From Streptomyces sp. P3 (GTDB lineage: Bacteria; Actinomycetota; Actinomycetes; Streptomycetales; Streptomycetaceae): a stretch of 64,000 nt of DNA. The first letter of the stretch is position 1, and every line of letters starts with the position of its first letter. Where the stretch lies: positions 372,001 to 436,000 of the forward strand of contig NZ_CP028369.1 of the NCBI RefSeq assembly GCF_003032475.1. Reading direction: 5' to 3'. The position numbers were made by a program, and so were the translations under genes. The notes below the pieces were generated by a model. That model was not told the origin of the DNA and did no database searches. It saw only the letters and a program-made list of their open reading frames with translations. This document shows, piece after piece, positions 7,422 through 16,686 of this stretch.

Positions 7422-9245
7422 CTACTCCACCCCGATCAGCAACAACGCCCCCTGCCGCCCGCCCCGGTACACGACCGTGTCCACCGCGAGATACGACTCC
7501 CGCACCCGCGACTCCAGGCGCTCCGCGACGCCGTCGGGAGCCTCGTCGCCGAGAACCAGGGTGACCAGTTCGCCGCCCGCCGACAGCATGCGGTCGAGGA
7601 CGCCCTCCGCGGTGGCGGCGACATCGGAGCCGATGACGGCCACGTCGCCGTCGACGAGTCCGAGGACGTCGCCGGCCTGGCAGATGCCGGCCATGGTCCA
7701 CGACTCGCGCACGGCCACGACGACCTCGGCGTAGCGGGTGGCGCCGGCGGCCGAGGTCATCGAGACGACGTCCTCGTCGAAGCGGCGGTCCGGCTCGTGC
7801 ACGGCGAGCGCGGCGATTCCCTGGACCGCGGAACGGGTCGGGATCAGGGCCACCCGGATGCCCTCCGTGCGGGCCTGTTCCGCCGCCGCGGCCGCGGTGT
7901 GCCGCAGGTCGGCGTCGTTGGGCAGCAGCACCACCTCGCGCGCGTGGGCACGTCGCACCGCCTCCACGAGCTCCCCGCTCGCCGGCGGCTCCCCCGGACG
8001 CGCGAGCACGGCGGTCGCGCCGGCCTCGGTGTACAGCCCGACCAGTCCCTCGCCGGGCACCACCGCGACGACCGCACGCTGCGCGCGCTCGCGCGGCGGA
8101 CGCTCACCTCCGCGCGTGTGCGCGTCGTCGGCGCCGAAGTGGGTGATGCGGATGCGGTACGGCCGGCCCGCCTCGACGCCCGCCTCCACGGCCGCGCCGG
8201 CGTCGTCCACATGCACATGGACGTTCCACAGGCCGTCTCCGCCGACCACGACGAGCGAGTCTCCGAGGGTGTCGAGCCGCCGGCGCAGCCGCGCCACGGC
8301 CGCGTCATCGGCCTCCAGGAGGTAGATCACCTCGAAGGCCGGGCCTCCCCCATCCCCCTCCCGGCCGTGCTCGTCCCCGTCCGGGCCGTGCTCGCCCCCC
8401 GCACCGGCCTCGCCGTCCTTTCCGGCGTCCCTGGCGATCCCGCCCTCCTCGCCGAACGCACGCCCGCAGTCGTCCGCGCTCTGCGCGCCTCGCGAAAGCC
8501 GCGCGTTCCCCGCCCGAACCGCCTCCCCGGGCGCAGGCGGCCCCGAGACCCCTGAGAGCCCCGGAAGGCCCCGCAGGCCCGGCGACTCCCCCGTGAACGT
8601 CTCCACCAGGGCCGCGAGGACCGCGACCAGCCCCCGGCCGCCCGCGTCGACCACTCCCGCCCGCCCCAGGACCGCGAGCTGTCCCGGAGTGGCGGCGAGC
8701 GCCGCACACGCCCCCCGGTGGGCGGCGCGGGCGATCGTGCCGCAGTCGCCCTCCGCGCCCCCCGCCGCGTCCGCGGCGGCGGAGGCGACCGTCAGGACGG
8801 TGCCCTCGACGGGGTGGGCCACGGCCTGCCGGGCCGCGTCCGCCGCCTGCCGCAGCGCCAGCCGCAGCCCGGCCCCGTCGGTGTGAGTCGCCTCACGCTC
8901 GGCGGCGAGCACCTGGGCCATACCGCGCAGCAACTGCGCGAGGATCGTGCCCGAGTTCCCGCGGGCGCCTATGAGCGCGCCGTGCGCCATCGCGTGCGCG
9001 GCGTCGGCGAGGGACGGGGGCTGAACAGGTGCGAACCCGGCCTCGTGCCCGGCGAAGACCGCCTCGACGGCGGTCGCCGCGGACTCGACGGTCAGGTACA
9101 GATTGGTGCCGGTGTCCCCGTCCGCGACCGGGTAGACGTTGATCGCGTCGATCTCCTCGCGGGCTCGGCCCAGAGCCGAGAGCGCCAGGCCGCACCAGGT
9201 GCGCACCGCGAGAGCATCGAAGAACGTCTGCGGCACCTGCGCCAC
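7422..9245 (-). CDS. DAK-domain protein, FakA/YloV-like (fatty acid kinase ATP-binding subunit family)
   Basis: The 607-residue protein has an N-terminal DhaL-type ATP-binding domain: NVYPVADGDTGTNLYLT contains the Mg-binding Asp cluster, and RGNSGTILAQLLRG is the typical second motif. A roughly 80-residue Gly/Pro/Glu-rich linker (about residues 220-300) precedes a DegV-associated C-terminal domain. In Firmicutes FakA phosphorylates fatty acids held by FakB (DegV) proteins; no degV gene lies in this window. I chose the GTG at 9245 because a perfect AAGGAGG lies 5 nt upstream (complement of 9251-9257); a second in-frame GTG at 9236 is too far. The linker is longer than I expect for the family. 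Confidence 0.88.
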   Translation of the reverse strand: MAQVPQTFFDALAVRTWCGLALSALGRAREEIDAINVYPVADGDTGTNLYLTVESAATAVEAVFAGHEAGFAPVQPPSLADAAHAMAHGALIGARGNSGTILAQLLRGMAQVLAAEREATHTDGAGLRLALRQAADAARQAVAHPVEGTVLTVASAAADAAGGAEGDCGTIARAAHRGACAALAATPGQLAVLGRAGVVDAGGRGLVAVLAALVETFTGESPGLRGLPGLSGVSGPPAPGEAVRAGNARLSRGAQSADDCGRAFGEEGGIARDAGKDGEAGAGGEHGPDGDEHGREGDGGGPAFEVIYLLEADDAAVARLRRRLDTLGDSLVVVGGDGLWNVHVHVDDAGAAVEAGVEAGRPYRIRITHFGADDAHTRGGERPPRERAQRAVVAVVPGEGLVGLYTEAGATAVLARPGEPPASGELVEAVRRAHAREVVLLPNDADLRHTAAAAAEQARTEGIRVALIPTRSAVQGIAALAVHEPDRRFDEDVVSMTSAAGATRYAEVVVAVRESWTMAGICQAGDVLGLVDGDVAVIGSDVAATAEGVLDRMLSAGGELVTLVLGDEAPDGVAERLESRVRESYLAVDTVVYRGGRQGALLLIGVE

Positions 9246-9385
9246 CTGCGCCTCCTTGAAGTGCTGGACTGGACGCAGCGTAGCCCCAGGCCCCGGGTCC
9301 GCCGGAAAGCGGTCCGGGCAGGGCGAAGGCGGGGCCGGCCGGGAGCGACGACGCCGGGGCCGGGGCCCTGAGCAGCCATGGTAGT

Positions 9386-9415
9386 TTCGTTCTGCTGGCG
9401 TAGCCGTTGTATGCT
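9386..9415 (+). promoter_or_regulatory. Candidate rpmB promoter
   Basis: A TATGCT -10-like hexamer at 9410-9415 lies about 130 bp before rpmB, with a weak TTCGTT at 9386-9391 at 18-bp spacing. It is in the 296-bp divergent gap between the DAK gene and rpmB. The call rests on pattern only. Confidence 0.3.
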
Positions 9416-9541
9416 GCTCCGGTTGCCCGATACACATCGGGCCATCCCCCTGGCACCGCCACTCAGATCTCTGATCCTGCGATCTCGATCCCGGCATGCC
9501 GGGATCCACCGTAAGTGCATCTGAAGTCTTTGGAGTGACCC

Positions 9542-9727
9542 GTGGCTGCCAACTGCGACGTCTGTGGCAAGGGGCCGAGCTTCGGCAACAACATCTCGTT
9601 TTCGCACCGCCGTACGTCCCGTCGCTGGAACCCGAACATCCAGCGCGTCCGTACCGTGGTCGGCGGGACGCCGAAGCGCGTGAACGCTTGCACCTCGTGC
9701 ATCAAGGCCGGCAAGGTCTCGCGCTGA
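9542..9727 (+). CDS. rpmB: 50S ribosomal protein L28 (zinc-binding form)
   Basis: The 61-residue protein has L28 motifs: [31 protein letters not shown] and [14 protein letters not shown]. The two Cys pairs (CDVC and CTSC) mark the zinc-containing C+ form. Streptomyces commonly also carry a Cys-free paralogue controlled by Zur, so this copy is the one expected under zinc sufficiency. It starts with GTG and is followed 80 bp later by a strong terminator. It is monocistronic. Confidence 0.98.
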   Translation: MAANCDVCGKGPSFGNNISFSHRRTSRRWNPNIQRVRTVVGGTPKRVNACTSCIKAGKVSR

Positions 9728-9806
9728 CGCACGTCCCCCTGCCCTCGACTCCATTCGAGCTGGGGGGAACCCCATCGCGCGCGGCCACTGCTGGTTCGCT
9801 GCATCG

Positions 9807-9837
9807 AGCCGGTCCACCTCGAGTGGACCGGCTTTTT
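9807..9837 (+). terminator. rpmB intrinsic terminator
   Basis: A perfect 11-bp GC-rich stem (9807-9817 with 9823-9833), a 5-nt loop and a run of five T at 9833-9837 make a canonical intrinsic terminator. Confidence 0.9.
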
Positions 9838-9928
9838 GCTGCCCCCACCCCGCTCCTCCGCCCCCCACCGCGCCTCGCCGGCAGCTCGGCGGAAGAAGCG
9901 AGGAGGGAGACGGGGGCAACGACGCCCC

Positions 9929-10744
9929 TCAGCCGCCGCGCCTGCCCGGGCCCAGGTCCCAGCCGTGGTCCACAGGGCCGATCCCCGCGCCGAGCGCGAA
10001 CCCCGCGGCGATCGCGCCCGTGACGTACCGCTTGGCGGCCGCGACCGCCTCCGGCACGGAGTGCCCCTTCGCCAAATGCGCCGCGATCGCCGAGGCGAGC
10101 GTGCAGCCGGTGCCGTGCGTGTGCCGGTTGTCGTACCGCGGCGCGCGCAGCCAGTGCTCCTCGACGCCGTCCGTCAGCAGGTCCACGGCGTCGCCGGGGA
10201 GATGACCGCCCTTGATGAGCACCCACCGCGGCCCGTGGGCCAGCACGGCGGAGGCCGCGTCCCGCAGCTGATCCTCCGATTCGACCCGCACGCCCGTCAG
10301 TTGGGCCGTCTCGTCGAGGTTCGGGGTGGCGACGGTGGCGACCGGCAGCAGCTTCGTGCGGACCGAGTCCAGCGCGGAGGCGGCCAGCAGCGGATCGCCG
10401 TGCTTGGAGACGCCGACCGGGTCGACGACGACGGGTACGCCGGCCCCGGCGAGCAACTCGGCCACCGTCTCGACGAGTTCGACGGAGGCGAGCATGCCCG
10501 TCTTCACCGCCTGGACACCGACGTCGTCGACGACGCTGCGGTACTGGGCCCGAACCGCCTCCACCGGCAGCTCCCAAGCACCCTGTACGCCAAGGGAGTT
10601 CTGCGCGGTGACCGCGGTGATCACGCTCATGCCGTGCACGCCGAGCGCGAGCATCGTCTTCAGGTCGGCCTGGATCCCTGCCCCGCCGCCCGAGTCGGAG
10701 CCGGCGACGGTCAGCACCCGGGGCGGAGCCGCGGGAGCGCTCAC
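9929..10744 (-). CDS. thiD: Hydroxymethylpyrimidine (phosphate) kinase
   Basis: ThiD phosphorylates HMP and HMP-P for thiamine synthesis. The 271 residues belong to the ribokinase-like family, with [17 protein letters not shown] near the N-terminus (substrate loop), TGMLAS, PNLDE, and [17 protein letters not shown] (anion hole and catalytic Asp region). The GTG start at 10744 overlaps the thiL stop by 4 bp (GTGA), so thiL-thiD is a translationally coupled pair. No TPP riboswitch is visible upstream of thiL. Confidence 0.96.
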   Translation of the reverse strand: MSAPAAPPRVLTVAGSDSGGGAGIQADLKTMLALGVHGMSVITAVTAQNSLGVQGAWELPVEAVRAQYRSVVDDVGVQAVKTGMLASVELVETVAELLAGAGVPVVVDPVGVSKHGDPLLAASALDSVRTKLLPVATVATPNLDETAQLTGVRVESEDQLRDAASAVLAHGPRWVLIKGGHLPGDAVDLLTDGVEEHWLRAPRYDNRHTHGTGCTLASAIAAHLAKGHSVPEAVAAAKRYVTGAIAAGFALGAGIGPVDHGWDLGPGRRGG

Positions 10745-11709
10745 GACTCCTCCAGGTCCCCGAAGTGGTCCCAGCCGCCCTTGCTGGTCCAGGGCGCCCC
10801 GTCGACGGTCACCTGGGGCAGGGCGGAGGGGTTGAGGACCTCGCCGATCACCTTCCAGCGGGCGGGCAGCTTCACGTCCGGCGGGAAGGTCGCCACGATC
10901 GCGTGGTCCTCTCCCCCGGCCAGCACCCACTGCATCGGGTCGACCCCGACGGCCTGCCCGATGTCGTTCATCTGGGTCGGGATGTCGATCGCGCCCGACC
11001 GGACGTCGATGCGGACCTTGCTCGCCTCCGCGATGTGCCCGAGGTCGGCGATCAGCCCGTCGCTGACGTCGCACATCGCCGTGGCGCCGAGCCCGGCGGC
11101 CGCCGGACCCGCGTGGTACGGCGGCTCGGGACGGCGGTGGGCCTCCACGAAGGCGCGGGGTGAGCGGAAGCCGCGGGACAGCACCGCGTACCCGGCCGCG
11201 GACCAGCCCAGCCAGCCGGTCACCGCGACGAGGTCACCGGGCTGGGCGCCGCCCCGGGTGACCGGCTCCTGATTGCGCAGATCGCCGAGCGCGGTGATCG
11301 ACACCATGATCGTGTCGCCGCGCACGACGTCGCCGCCCACCACGGAGGCACCGGCGACCTGGCACTCGTCGCGCAGGCCGTCCATCAGCTCGCTCGCCCA
11401 GGTGACCGGCAGCTCGGCCGGCACGACGAGGCCGAGCAGCAGGGCCGTCGGCACCGCGCCCATGGCGGCGATGTCGGCGAGGTTCTGCGCGGCGGCCTTG
11501 CGGCCGACGTCGTACGCCGTGGACCAGTCGCGGCGGAAGTGCCGGCCCTCCAGCAGGATGTCGGTGCTGGCCACGACCCGGCGGTCGGGTGCGGCGACCA
11601 CCGCGGCGTCGTCGCCGGGGCCGACCCGGACCGCGGGGGTGGTGGTGAGACGGGAGGTGAGCTCCCTGATGAGCCCGAACTCGCCGAGTTCACCAACAGT
11701 GCCCTTCAT
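10741..11709 (-). CDS. thiL: Thiamine-monophosphate kinase
   Basis: ThiL converts thiamine monophosphate to the diphosphate cofactor. The 322-residue protein shows the PurM/ThiL fold: [12 protein letters not shown] at the N-terminus, [10 protein letters not shown], the metal-binding [11 protein letters not shown] segment, [25 protein letters not shown], and [12 protein letters not shown] near the C-terminus. The ATG at 11709 is preceded by a GGGGCGAAAGGG-type ribosome site. It is the first gene of the thiL-thiD pair and divergent from the small Lrp-type gene. Confidence 0.96.
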   Translation of the reverse strand: MKGTVGELGEFGLIRELTSRLTTTPAVRVGPGDDAAVVAAPDRRVVASTDILLEGRHFRRDWSTAYDVGRKAAAQNLADIAAMGAVPTALLLGLVVPAELPVTWASELMDGLRDECQVAGASVVGGDVVRGDTIMVSITALGDLRNQEPVTRGGAQPGDLVAVTGWLGWSAAGYAVLSRGFRSPRAFVEAHRRPEPPYHAGPAAAGLGATAMCDVSDGLIADLGHIAEASKVRIDVRSGAIDIPTQMNDIGQAVGVDPMQWVLAGGEDHAIVATFPPDVKLPARWKVIGEVLNPSALPQVTVDGAPWTSKGGWDHFGDLEES

Positions 11710-11915
11710 TGCCCTTTCGCCCCTTCTATACCTGTCTGTTCCCGGTCGCGCGTAACCAGTGTCCTCGATACGGTCGAGTCAGCCGTCAACTCCTGTCGGG
11801 CCCGTACCCCGGCGCGCGGGACGTGGTTCCCGCAGGTCTCCCCGCGGCGAGCGGCGACGCGATACCGTGGCGTTCCTTTTCCCCACATGATCCTCGTGGC
11901 CGCTCTGGAGGTTCC

Positions 11916-12149
11916 GTGGTACAGGCGTACATCCTGATCCAGACGGAGGTCGGCAAAGCGTCGACCGTCGCCGAAGAGATCGGCAAAATCCCTGGCGTCG
12001 TCCAGGCCGAGGACGTGACGGGACCTTATGACGTGATCGTGCGGGCGCAGGCCGACACGGTGGACGACCTCGGCCGCATGGTGGTCGCCAAGGTCCAGCA
12101 GGTGGACGGGATCACCCGAACCCTGACCTGCCCGGTCGTGCATCTGTAG
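11916..12149 (+). CDS. Stand-alone Lrp/AsnC ligand-binding (RAM) domain protein
   Basis: The 77-residue protein consists only of an AsnC/Lrp C-terminal RAM domain: VQAYILIQTEVGKASTVAEE, GPYDVIVRAQA and VDGITRTLTCPV. There is no DNA-binding helix-turn-helix. Such proteins form alpha/beta-sandwich oligomers that bind amino acids and may modulate full-length Lrp regulators. The GTG at 11916 has a GGAGG 4 nt upstream; longer in-frame versions starting from 11709 run through sequence with no coding similarity. It is followed 20 bp later by the lipoprotein gene. Confidence 0.85.
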   Translation: MVQAYILIQTEVGKASTVAEEIGKIPGVVQAEDVTGPYDVIVRAQADTVDDLGRMVVAKVQQVDGITRTLTCPVVHL

Positions 12150-12169
12150 CCCCCGTCTAACCTTGGCCG

Positions 12170-12670
12170 GTGAACCTTTTCCGTCACCGGCCCATCGGCC
12201 TGCCCGCGCTCGCCCTGCTGCTGCTTGCGGTGGGCTGCTCCTCAGCAGACGGTGACACGTCGACGGCGGTTCCCCGTCCCGGCGCGAAAGCCACGACGCT
12301 GTGCCGGAACCTGGACAAGGTACTGCCGTCGAAGGTGGACGGTGAGAGCCGCCACGATCCCGAGCCCGCCTCCGCGCTGACCGCGGGCTGGGGAGGTCCG
12401 GAGATCATACTGCGCTGCGGTGTCGCACAGCCGCCGAAGATGATCGACCCGAAGGTCGTGCAGGGGGCCGACGCGGACGCGGTGGCGGGCGGGGTGGACG
12501 GCGTCAACTGGCTGATGGAGAAGCGGGACGGCGGGGGCTACCGCTTCACCACGGCGCAGCGGAGCGTCTACGTCGAGGTGACGGTGCCGGCGGGCGCCGA
12601 CAACTCCGGCGCGTTGATCGATCTGGCCCCGGCCATCAAGAAGGCGATCCCCGAAGGGATCGCCGACTAG
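12170..12670 (+). CDS. DUF3515-family lipoprotein
   Basis: The 166-residue secreted lipoprotein has a short basic start, a hydrophobic core (LPALALLLLAVG) and a lipobox ending GCSS, so Cys at about residue 23 would be lipidated. The rest matches DUF3515: an early TLCRNLDKVLP, an ALTAGWGGPEIILRCGV core and a central NWLMEKR. Its function is unknown; it sits on the outer face of the membrane. It starts with GTG 20 bp after the RAM-domain gene, and the convergent ddl follows. Confidence 0.85.
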   Translation: MNLFRHRPIGLPALALLLLAVGCSSADGDTSTAVPRPGAKATTLCRNLDKVLPSKVDGESRHDPEPASALTAGWGGPEIILRCGVAQPPKMIDPKVVQGADADAVAGGVDGVNWLMEKRDGGGYRFTTAQRSVYVEVTVPAGADNSGALIDLAPAIKKAIPEGIAD

Positions 12671-12734
12671 CTCCTCCGATCGGACCGGCCGTACCGGTCC
12701 CGCACCGGCCCACCCCGCACCGGCCGGTCCCGGA

Positions 12735-13892
12735 TCAGCGCAGTCCCGTGGACCTGCGCAGGGCCGCCTGCACCAGGCGGTCCACCAGCTCGGGATAGCC
12801 GATCCCGGTCTCCTCCCACATCTTGGGGTACATCGAGATCGGCGTGAAGCCGGGCATCGTGTTGATCTCGTTGATGACGAACTCGCCGTCGTCGGTGAGG
12901 AAGAAGTCCGCCCGGACCAGCCCCTCGCAGGACGCCGCCTCGAAGGCGTCCACCGCGAGGCGGCGCACCTCGGCCGTCTCCTCGGGCGTCAGCGGCGCCG
13001 GGACGATGCCGGGGGTGGAGTCGATGTACTTGGCCTCGAAGTCGTAGTACGCGTGCGCGTCCGGCGGCGGGATCTCGGCCGGGACGGAGGCGCGCGGGCC
13101 GTCCTCGAACTCCAGGACGCCGCACTCGATCTCGCGGCCCCGCAGTGCCGCCTCGACCAGGATCTTCGGGTCGTGGCGCTGGGCCTCGGCGATCGCCTCG
13201 TCCAGCCCCGACAGGTCGTCGACCTTGGTGATGCCGATGGACGAGCCCGCGCGCGCGGGCTTCACGAAGAGCGGCCAGCCGTGTTCGCCGGCGAAGTCGA
13301 CGATCTTCTTGCGGGCGGCCGGCTCGTCCTGCGCCCACTCGCGCGGCCGGATCACCACGTAGGGGCCGACCTTGAGCCCGAAGGAGGTGAAGACCCGCTT
13401 CATGTACTCCTTGTCCTGGCCGACGGCCGAGGCGAGCACACCCGACCCCACGTACGGGACGCCGGAGAGCTCCAGCATGCCCTGCAGTGTGCCGTCCTCC
13501 CCGTAGGGGCCGTGCAGCACCGGGAAGACGACGTCGACCTCGCCGAGCGCCTTGGGCACCGAACCGGCCTCGTAGTACACGACTTCACGGTTCGCCGGGT
13601 CGACGGGGAGCACCACGCCGCCGTCCCGCGACTCGGCGAGCTCGTCGACGTCGGGCGTACGGCGGTCGGTGATCGCCATGCGCTCGGGCTCGTCCGCGGT
13701 GAGGAACCATCCGCCCTCGCGCGTGATGCCGATGGGCAGCACCTCGTACCGCGTCCGGTCGATGGCCCGCAGGACGGCGCCGGCGGTGACCACGGAGATC
13801 CCGTGCTCGGAACTGCGACCGCCGAAGACGACGGCGACCCGCGGCTTGCGAGAGGGCTGCTGAGGGCTCTGGGGGAGGTTCTCGGTGCTCAT
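12735..13892 (-). CDS. ddlA: D-alanine--D-alanine ligase
   Basis: The 385-residue ATP-grasp enzyme joins two D-Ala for peptidoglycan precursors. Motifs in order are VVFGGRSSEHGISVV (N-terminal substrate domain), PVLHGPYGEDGTLQGML, VGSGVLASAVGQDKEYMKRVF, FVKPARAGSSIGI (ATP-grasp loop), EAALRGREIECGVL, AKYIDSTPGIVPAPL (omega loop region) and FVINEINTMPGFTPISMYP (metal-binding Glu/Asn). The length fits the long actinobacterial Ddl group. It lies upstream of gpsA in a run of minus-strand genes with 59 bp between them. Confidence 0.96.
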   Translation of the reverse strand: MSTENLPQSPQQPSRKPRVAVVFGGRSSEHGISVVTAGAVLRAIDRTRYEVLPIGITREGGWFLTADEPERMAITDRRTPDVDELAESRDGGVVLPVDPANREVVYYEAGSVPKALGEVDVVFPVLHGPYGEDGTLQGMLELSGVPYVGSGVLASAVGQDKEYMKRVFTSFGLKVGPYVVIRPREWAQDEPAARKKIVDFAGEHGWPLFVKPARAGSSIGITKVDDLSGLDEAIAEAQRHDPKILVEAALRGREIECGVLEFEDGPRASVPAEIPPPDAHAYYDFEAKYIDSTPGIVPAPLTPEETAEVRRLAVDAFEAASCEGLVRADFFLTDDGEFVINEINTMPGFTPISMYPKMWEETGIGYPELVDRLVQAALRRSTGLR

Positions 13893-13951
13893 ATCGGCTT
13901 GAGAGTACCCGGTGGTAGTGCCGGGAGTCAGCGTCCGCCCGCCGGGTTCGC

Positions 13952-14962
13952 TCAGCGTCGTTCGGGCTTCGCGCTGCGCGACATCAGCTCCTTGACGGCG
14001 ACGACCGGAGGCTTGCCCTCGTGCACGATGGCGACGACCGTCTCGGTGATCGGCATGTCGACGCCGTGCCGCCGGGCCAGATCCAGCACCGACTCACAGG
14101 ACTTGACGCCCTCGGCGGTCTGCCGGGTGACCGCGATGGTCTCCGGGAGGGTCATGCCCTTGCCGAGGTTGGTGCCGAAGGTGTGGTTGCGGGACAGCGG
14201 CGAGGAGCAGGTGGCCACCAGGTCGCCCAGCCCGGCGAGTCCGGCGAAGGTGAGCGGGTCCGCGCCCATCGCCAGGCCCAGCCGGGTGGTCTCGGCGAGC
14301 CCGCGCGTGATCAGCGATCCCTTGGCGTTGTCGCCGAGCCCCATACCGTCCGCGATGCCGACCGCGAGCCCGATGACGTTCTTGACGGCGCCGCCCAGTT
14401 CGCAGCCCACCACGTCGGTGTTGGTGTACGGGCGGAAGTAGGGGGTGTGGCAGGCGGCCTGCAGGCGCTGGGCGACGCCCTCGTCCGTGCACGCGACGAC
14501 GGCCGCGGCCGGCCTGCGGGAGGCGATCTCCTTGGCCAGGTTGGGCCCGGTCACGACGGCGATCCGGTCCCGGCCCACCTTGGCGACGTCCTCGACGACC
14601 TCGCTCATCCGCATGGTCGTACCGAGCTCGACGCCCTTCATCAGCGACACCAGCACGGTGCCCGGGGCGAGCAGCGCGGTCCAGTCGGCGAGGTTGGCGC
14701 GCAGGGTCTGCGAGGGGATGGCGAGGACGGTGAAGTCGGCGTCCCGGGCCGCCTCGGCCGGGTCGGCGGTCGCGCGCAGGTTGCGGGGGAGTTCCACGCC
14801 GGGGAGGTAGTCGGGGTTGCTGCGGGTGGAGTTGACCGCGTCGGCGAGCTCGGCGCGGCGTGCCCACAGCGTCACCTCGCAGCCCGCGTCGGCGAGGACC
14901 GCACCGAAGGCGGTCCCCCATGATCCGGTGCCGAAGACGGCCGCCTTGACGGAGTTGCTCAC
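13952..14962 (-). CDS. gpsA: NAD(P)-dependent glycerol-3-phosphate dehydrogenase
   Basis: GpsA makes sn-glycerol 3-phosphate for phospholipid synthesis. The 336 residues show the Rossmann motif AVFGTGSWGTAFGAVLADAG, GVELGTTMRMSEV, TGPNLAKEIA, the catalytic Lys region CELGGAVKNVIGLAVGIADG, and GLGDLVATCSSPLSRNH. The GTG at 14962 overlaps the plsC stop by 4 bp, so plsC-gpsA are coupled. This makes sense because the next enzyme in the route is a glycerophosphate acyltransferase. Confidence 0.96.
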   Translation of the reverse strand: MSNSVKAAVFGTGSWGTAFGAVLADAGCEVTLWARRAELADAVNSTRSNPDYLPGVELPRNLRATADPAEAARDADFTVLAIPSQTLRANLADWTALLAPGTVLVSLMKGVELGTTMRMSEVVEDVAKVGRDRIAVVTGPNLAKEIASRRPAAAVVACTDEGVAQRLQAACHTPYFRPYTNTDVVGCELGGAVKNVIGLAVGIADGMGLGDNAKGSLITRGLAETTRLGLAMGADPLTFAGLAGLGDLVATCSSPLSRNHTFGTNLGKGMTLPETIAVTRQTAEGVKSCESVLDLARRHGVDMPITETVVAIVHEGKPPVVAVKELMSRSAKPERR

Positions 14963-15819
14963 TTGCTGTTCTCCCCCTCGTGACGGGCCTGCGCGTGCCC
15001 GGTCTCCGCGCGGTCGCTGCGGTCGGTGCGGTCGATGCGGGCGTCGTGCGGGCCGTCTGCCCCCGCGCCGTGCTCCGCGACGGTCTCCGCCTGGGTGCGG
15101 CGGCGCTGTTCGATGCGCTCCCGGCGGGGATCGTAGGGCGTCGCGGGGGCCTTCTCGCCGCGGATCTCCTCCAGCAGCCCGGTGACGGCCGCCATGATGA
15201 CCTCCGTGGCCTCCTTCAGCAGCTCGGGGGTGGTCTCCCTGCCGTAGAAGCGTGAGAGGTCCACGGGCGGGCCCGCGAGCACGTGGTGGGTCTTGCGCGG
15301 AAAGAGGTCGGGCTTCTTCGCGTACGGGGCCAGCAGTTCGTTGGCGCCCCACTGTGCGACGGGGATCACCGGGCACCTGGTCTGCAGGGCCACGCGCGCG
15401 GCGCCGGTCTTGGCGGTCATCGGCCAGCCGTCGGGGTCGCGGGTGAGGGTGCCCTCGGGGTAGAACGCGACGCACTCGCCGCGCTCCACCGCGTCGATGG
15501 CGGCCCGGAAGGCGCTCAGCGCGTCCGTGCTCTCGCGGTAGACGGGGATCTGCCCGGTGCCGCGCATCGCGGCTCCGACAAATCCCTCCCGGAAAAGCCC
15601 GCTCTTCGCCAGGAATCGCGGCACCCGTCCGGTGTTGTACTGAAAGTGCGCGTACGCGAAGGGGTCGACATGCGAATTGTGGTTCACCGCGGTGATAAAT
15701 CCGCCCTCGGCCGGAATGTGCTCCATTCCGCGCCAGTCCCGCTTGATCAGAACCACCAGCCAGGGTTTGCACAGCACCGCAGCGAAGCGGTACCAGAAGC
15801 CGATTCTGCGGCGGGGCAC
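14959..15819 (-). CDS. plsC: 1-acyl-sn-glycerol-3-phosphate acyltransferase family (PlsC-like)
   Basis: The 286-residue membrane-associated acyltransferase has the NHxxxxD motif NHNSHVD (catalytic His), an ARG-type GLFREGFVG segment, and FYPEGTLTRD (the PEGT motif). A short amphipathic N-terminus (FWYRFAAVLCKPWLVVLIK) precedes it. The last 50 residues are an Arg/Asp/Glu-rich hydrophilic tail. The GTG at 15819 has AGAGGAAGG 7 nt upstream. It is coupled to gpsA. A 56-bp tandem duplication ends immediately before its ribosome site. Confidence 0.92.
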   Translation of the reverse strand: MPRRRIGFWYRFAAVLCKPWLVVLIKRDWRGMEHIPAEGGFITAVNHNSHVDPFAYAHFQYNTGRVPRFLAKSGLFREGFVGAAMRGTGQIPVYRESTDALSAFRAAIDAVERGECVAFYPEGTLTRDPDGWPMTAKTGAARVALQTRCPVIPVAQWGANELLAPYAKKPDLFPRKTHHVLAGPPVDLSRFYGRETTPELLKEATEVIMAAVTGLLEEIRGEKAPATPYDPRRERIEQRRRTQAETVAEHGAGADGPHDARIDRTDRSDRAETGHAQARHEGENSK

Positions 15820-15835
15820 GCGAACACCTTCCTCT

Positions 15836-15947
15836 AGGACTTCCCTGGGCCTGCACCGGAGCCCGGGGCCGCACAAGTGTCGCTCCGGACCAGGACTTCC
15901 CTGGGCCTGCACCGGAGCCCGGGGCCGCACAAGTGTCGCTCCGGACC
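15836..15947. repeat. Perfect 56-bp tandem duplication in the plsC leader
   Basis: The 56-bp unit at 15836-15891 is repeated exactly at 15892-15947. The first copy abuts the plsC ribosome site (complement of 15827-15835), so both copies fall in the plsC 5' untranslated or promoter region and in the divergent gap with cofC. Exact identity suggests a recent event. Confidence 0.95.
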
Positions 15948-16038
15948 GCCGGTCTGTCGAGAACACCGTACGCCCGCGCGTCCCGCGCACGGACGGGCCG
16001 GGTGACAATGACCGCGACAAGAGAGGGGAGGCACGCCG

Positions 16039-16677
16039 GTGCGGTGGACCCTGGTCATACCCCTGAAGCCCTTGGCGCTGGCCAAGAGCAGGCTCGCGGA
16101 CACGGCCGCCGACAGCCTGCGCCCTGGCGTCGCCCTGGCCTTCGCCGAGGACACCGTGGCGGCCGCGCTGACCTCGCCCGCGGTGCGGGATGTGGTCGTG
16201 GTCACGGACGACGCCCTGGCCGGACGCACGCTGGCGGCCCTGGGCGCCCGGATCGTCCCGGACGAGCCGGGGGCGGGCCTGAACGCCGCGCTGGCCCACG
16301 GAGCCGCCGTCGTCCGCGCTTTCCGTCCCGGCGCGCCGCTCGCGGCCCTCAACGCCGATCTGCCGTCGCTGCGCGCGCCGGAATTGGCCCGGGTACTGGA
16401 GGCGGCCGCGGAATTCCCCCGCGCATTCCTTCCGGACGCGGCCGCAATCGGCACCACGCTTCTCGCCGTCGCCCCCGGCCGCGCGTTGCGTCCCGCATTC
16501 GGCCCGGATTCCCGGGCCCGCCATCGAGCCTCCGGAGCCGTTGAACTGAGTCTCGACGCGGTGGACTCGGTACGCCAGGACGTGGACACCGGCGAGGACC
16601 TGCGCGCCGCGCTGGCGCTGGGCGTGGGGCCCCGGACGGCCGCGGCGACCGCGCGCCTGCTGATCCCCGGGCAGTAG
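16039..16677 (+). CDS. cofC: 2-phospho-L-lactate (phosphoenolpyruvate) guanylyltransferase
   Basis: CofC activates 2-phospholactate or phosphoenolpyruvate with GTP early in coenzyme F420 synthesis. The 212 residues show the nucleotidyltransferase start WTLVIPLKPLALAKSRL, VVVVTDD, GLNAALAHG, LNADLPSL (metal-binding Asp) and SVRQDVDTGEDL near the C-terminus. The GTG at 16039 follows a GGGGAGG site. Other F420 genes (fbiA, fbiB) are not in the window. Confidence 0.9.
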   Translation: MRWTLVIPLKPLALAKSRLADTAADSLRPGVALAFAEDTVAAALTSPAVRDVVVVTDDALAGRTLAALGARIVPDEPGAGLNAALAHGAAVVRAFRPGAPLAALNADLPSLRAPELARVLEAAAEFPRAFLPDAAAIGTTLLAVAPGRALRPAFGPDSRARHRASGAVELSLDAVDSVRQDVDTGEDLRAALALGVGPRTAAATARLLIPGQ

Positions 16678-16686
16678 GCTGCCGCC

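Noticed and set aside
10741..11916. TPP riboswitch upstream of thiL
   Set aside because: The 206-bp gap lacks the conserved thi-box segments.
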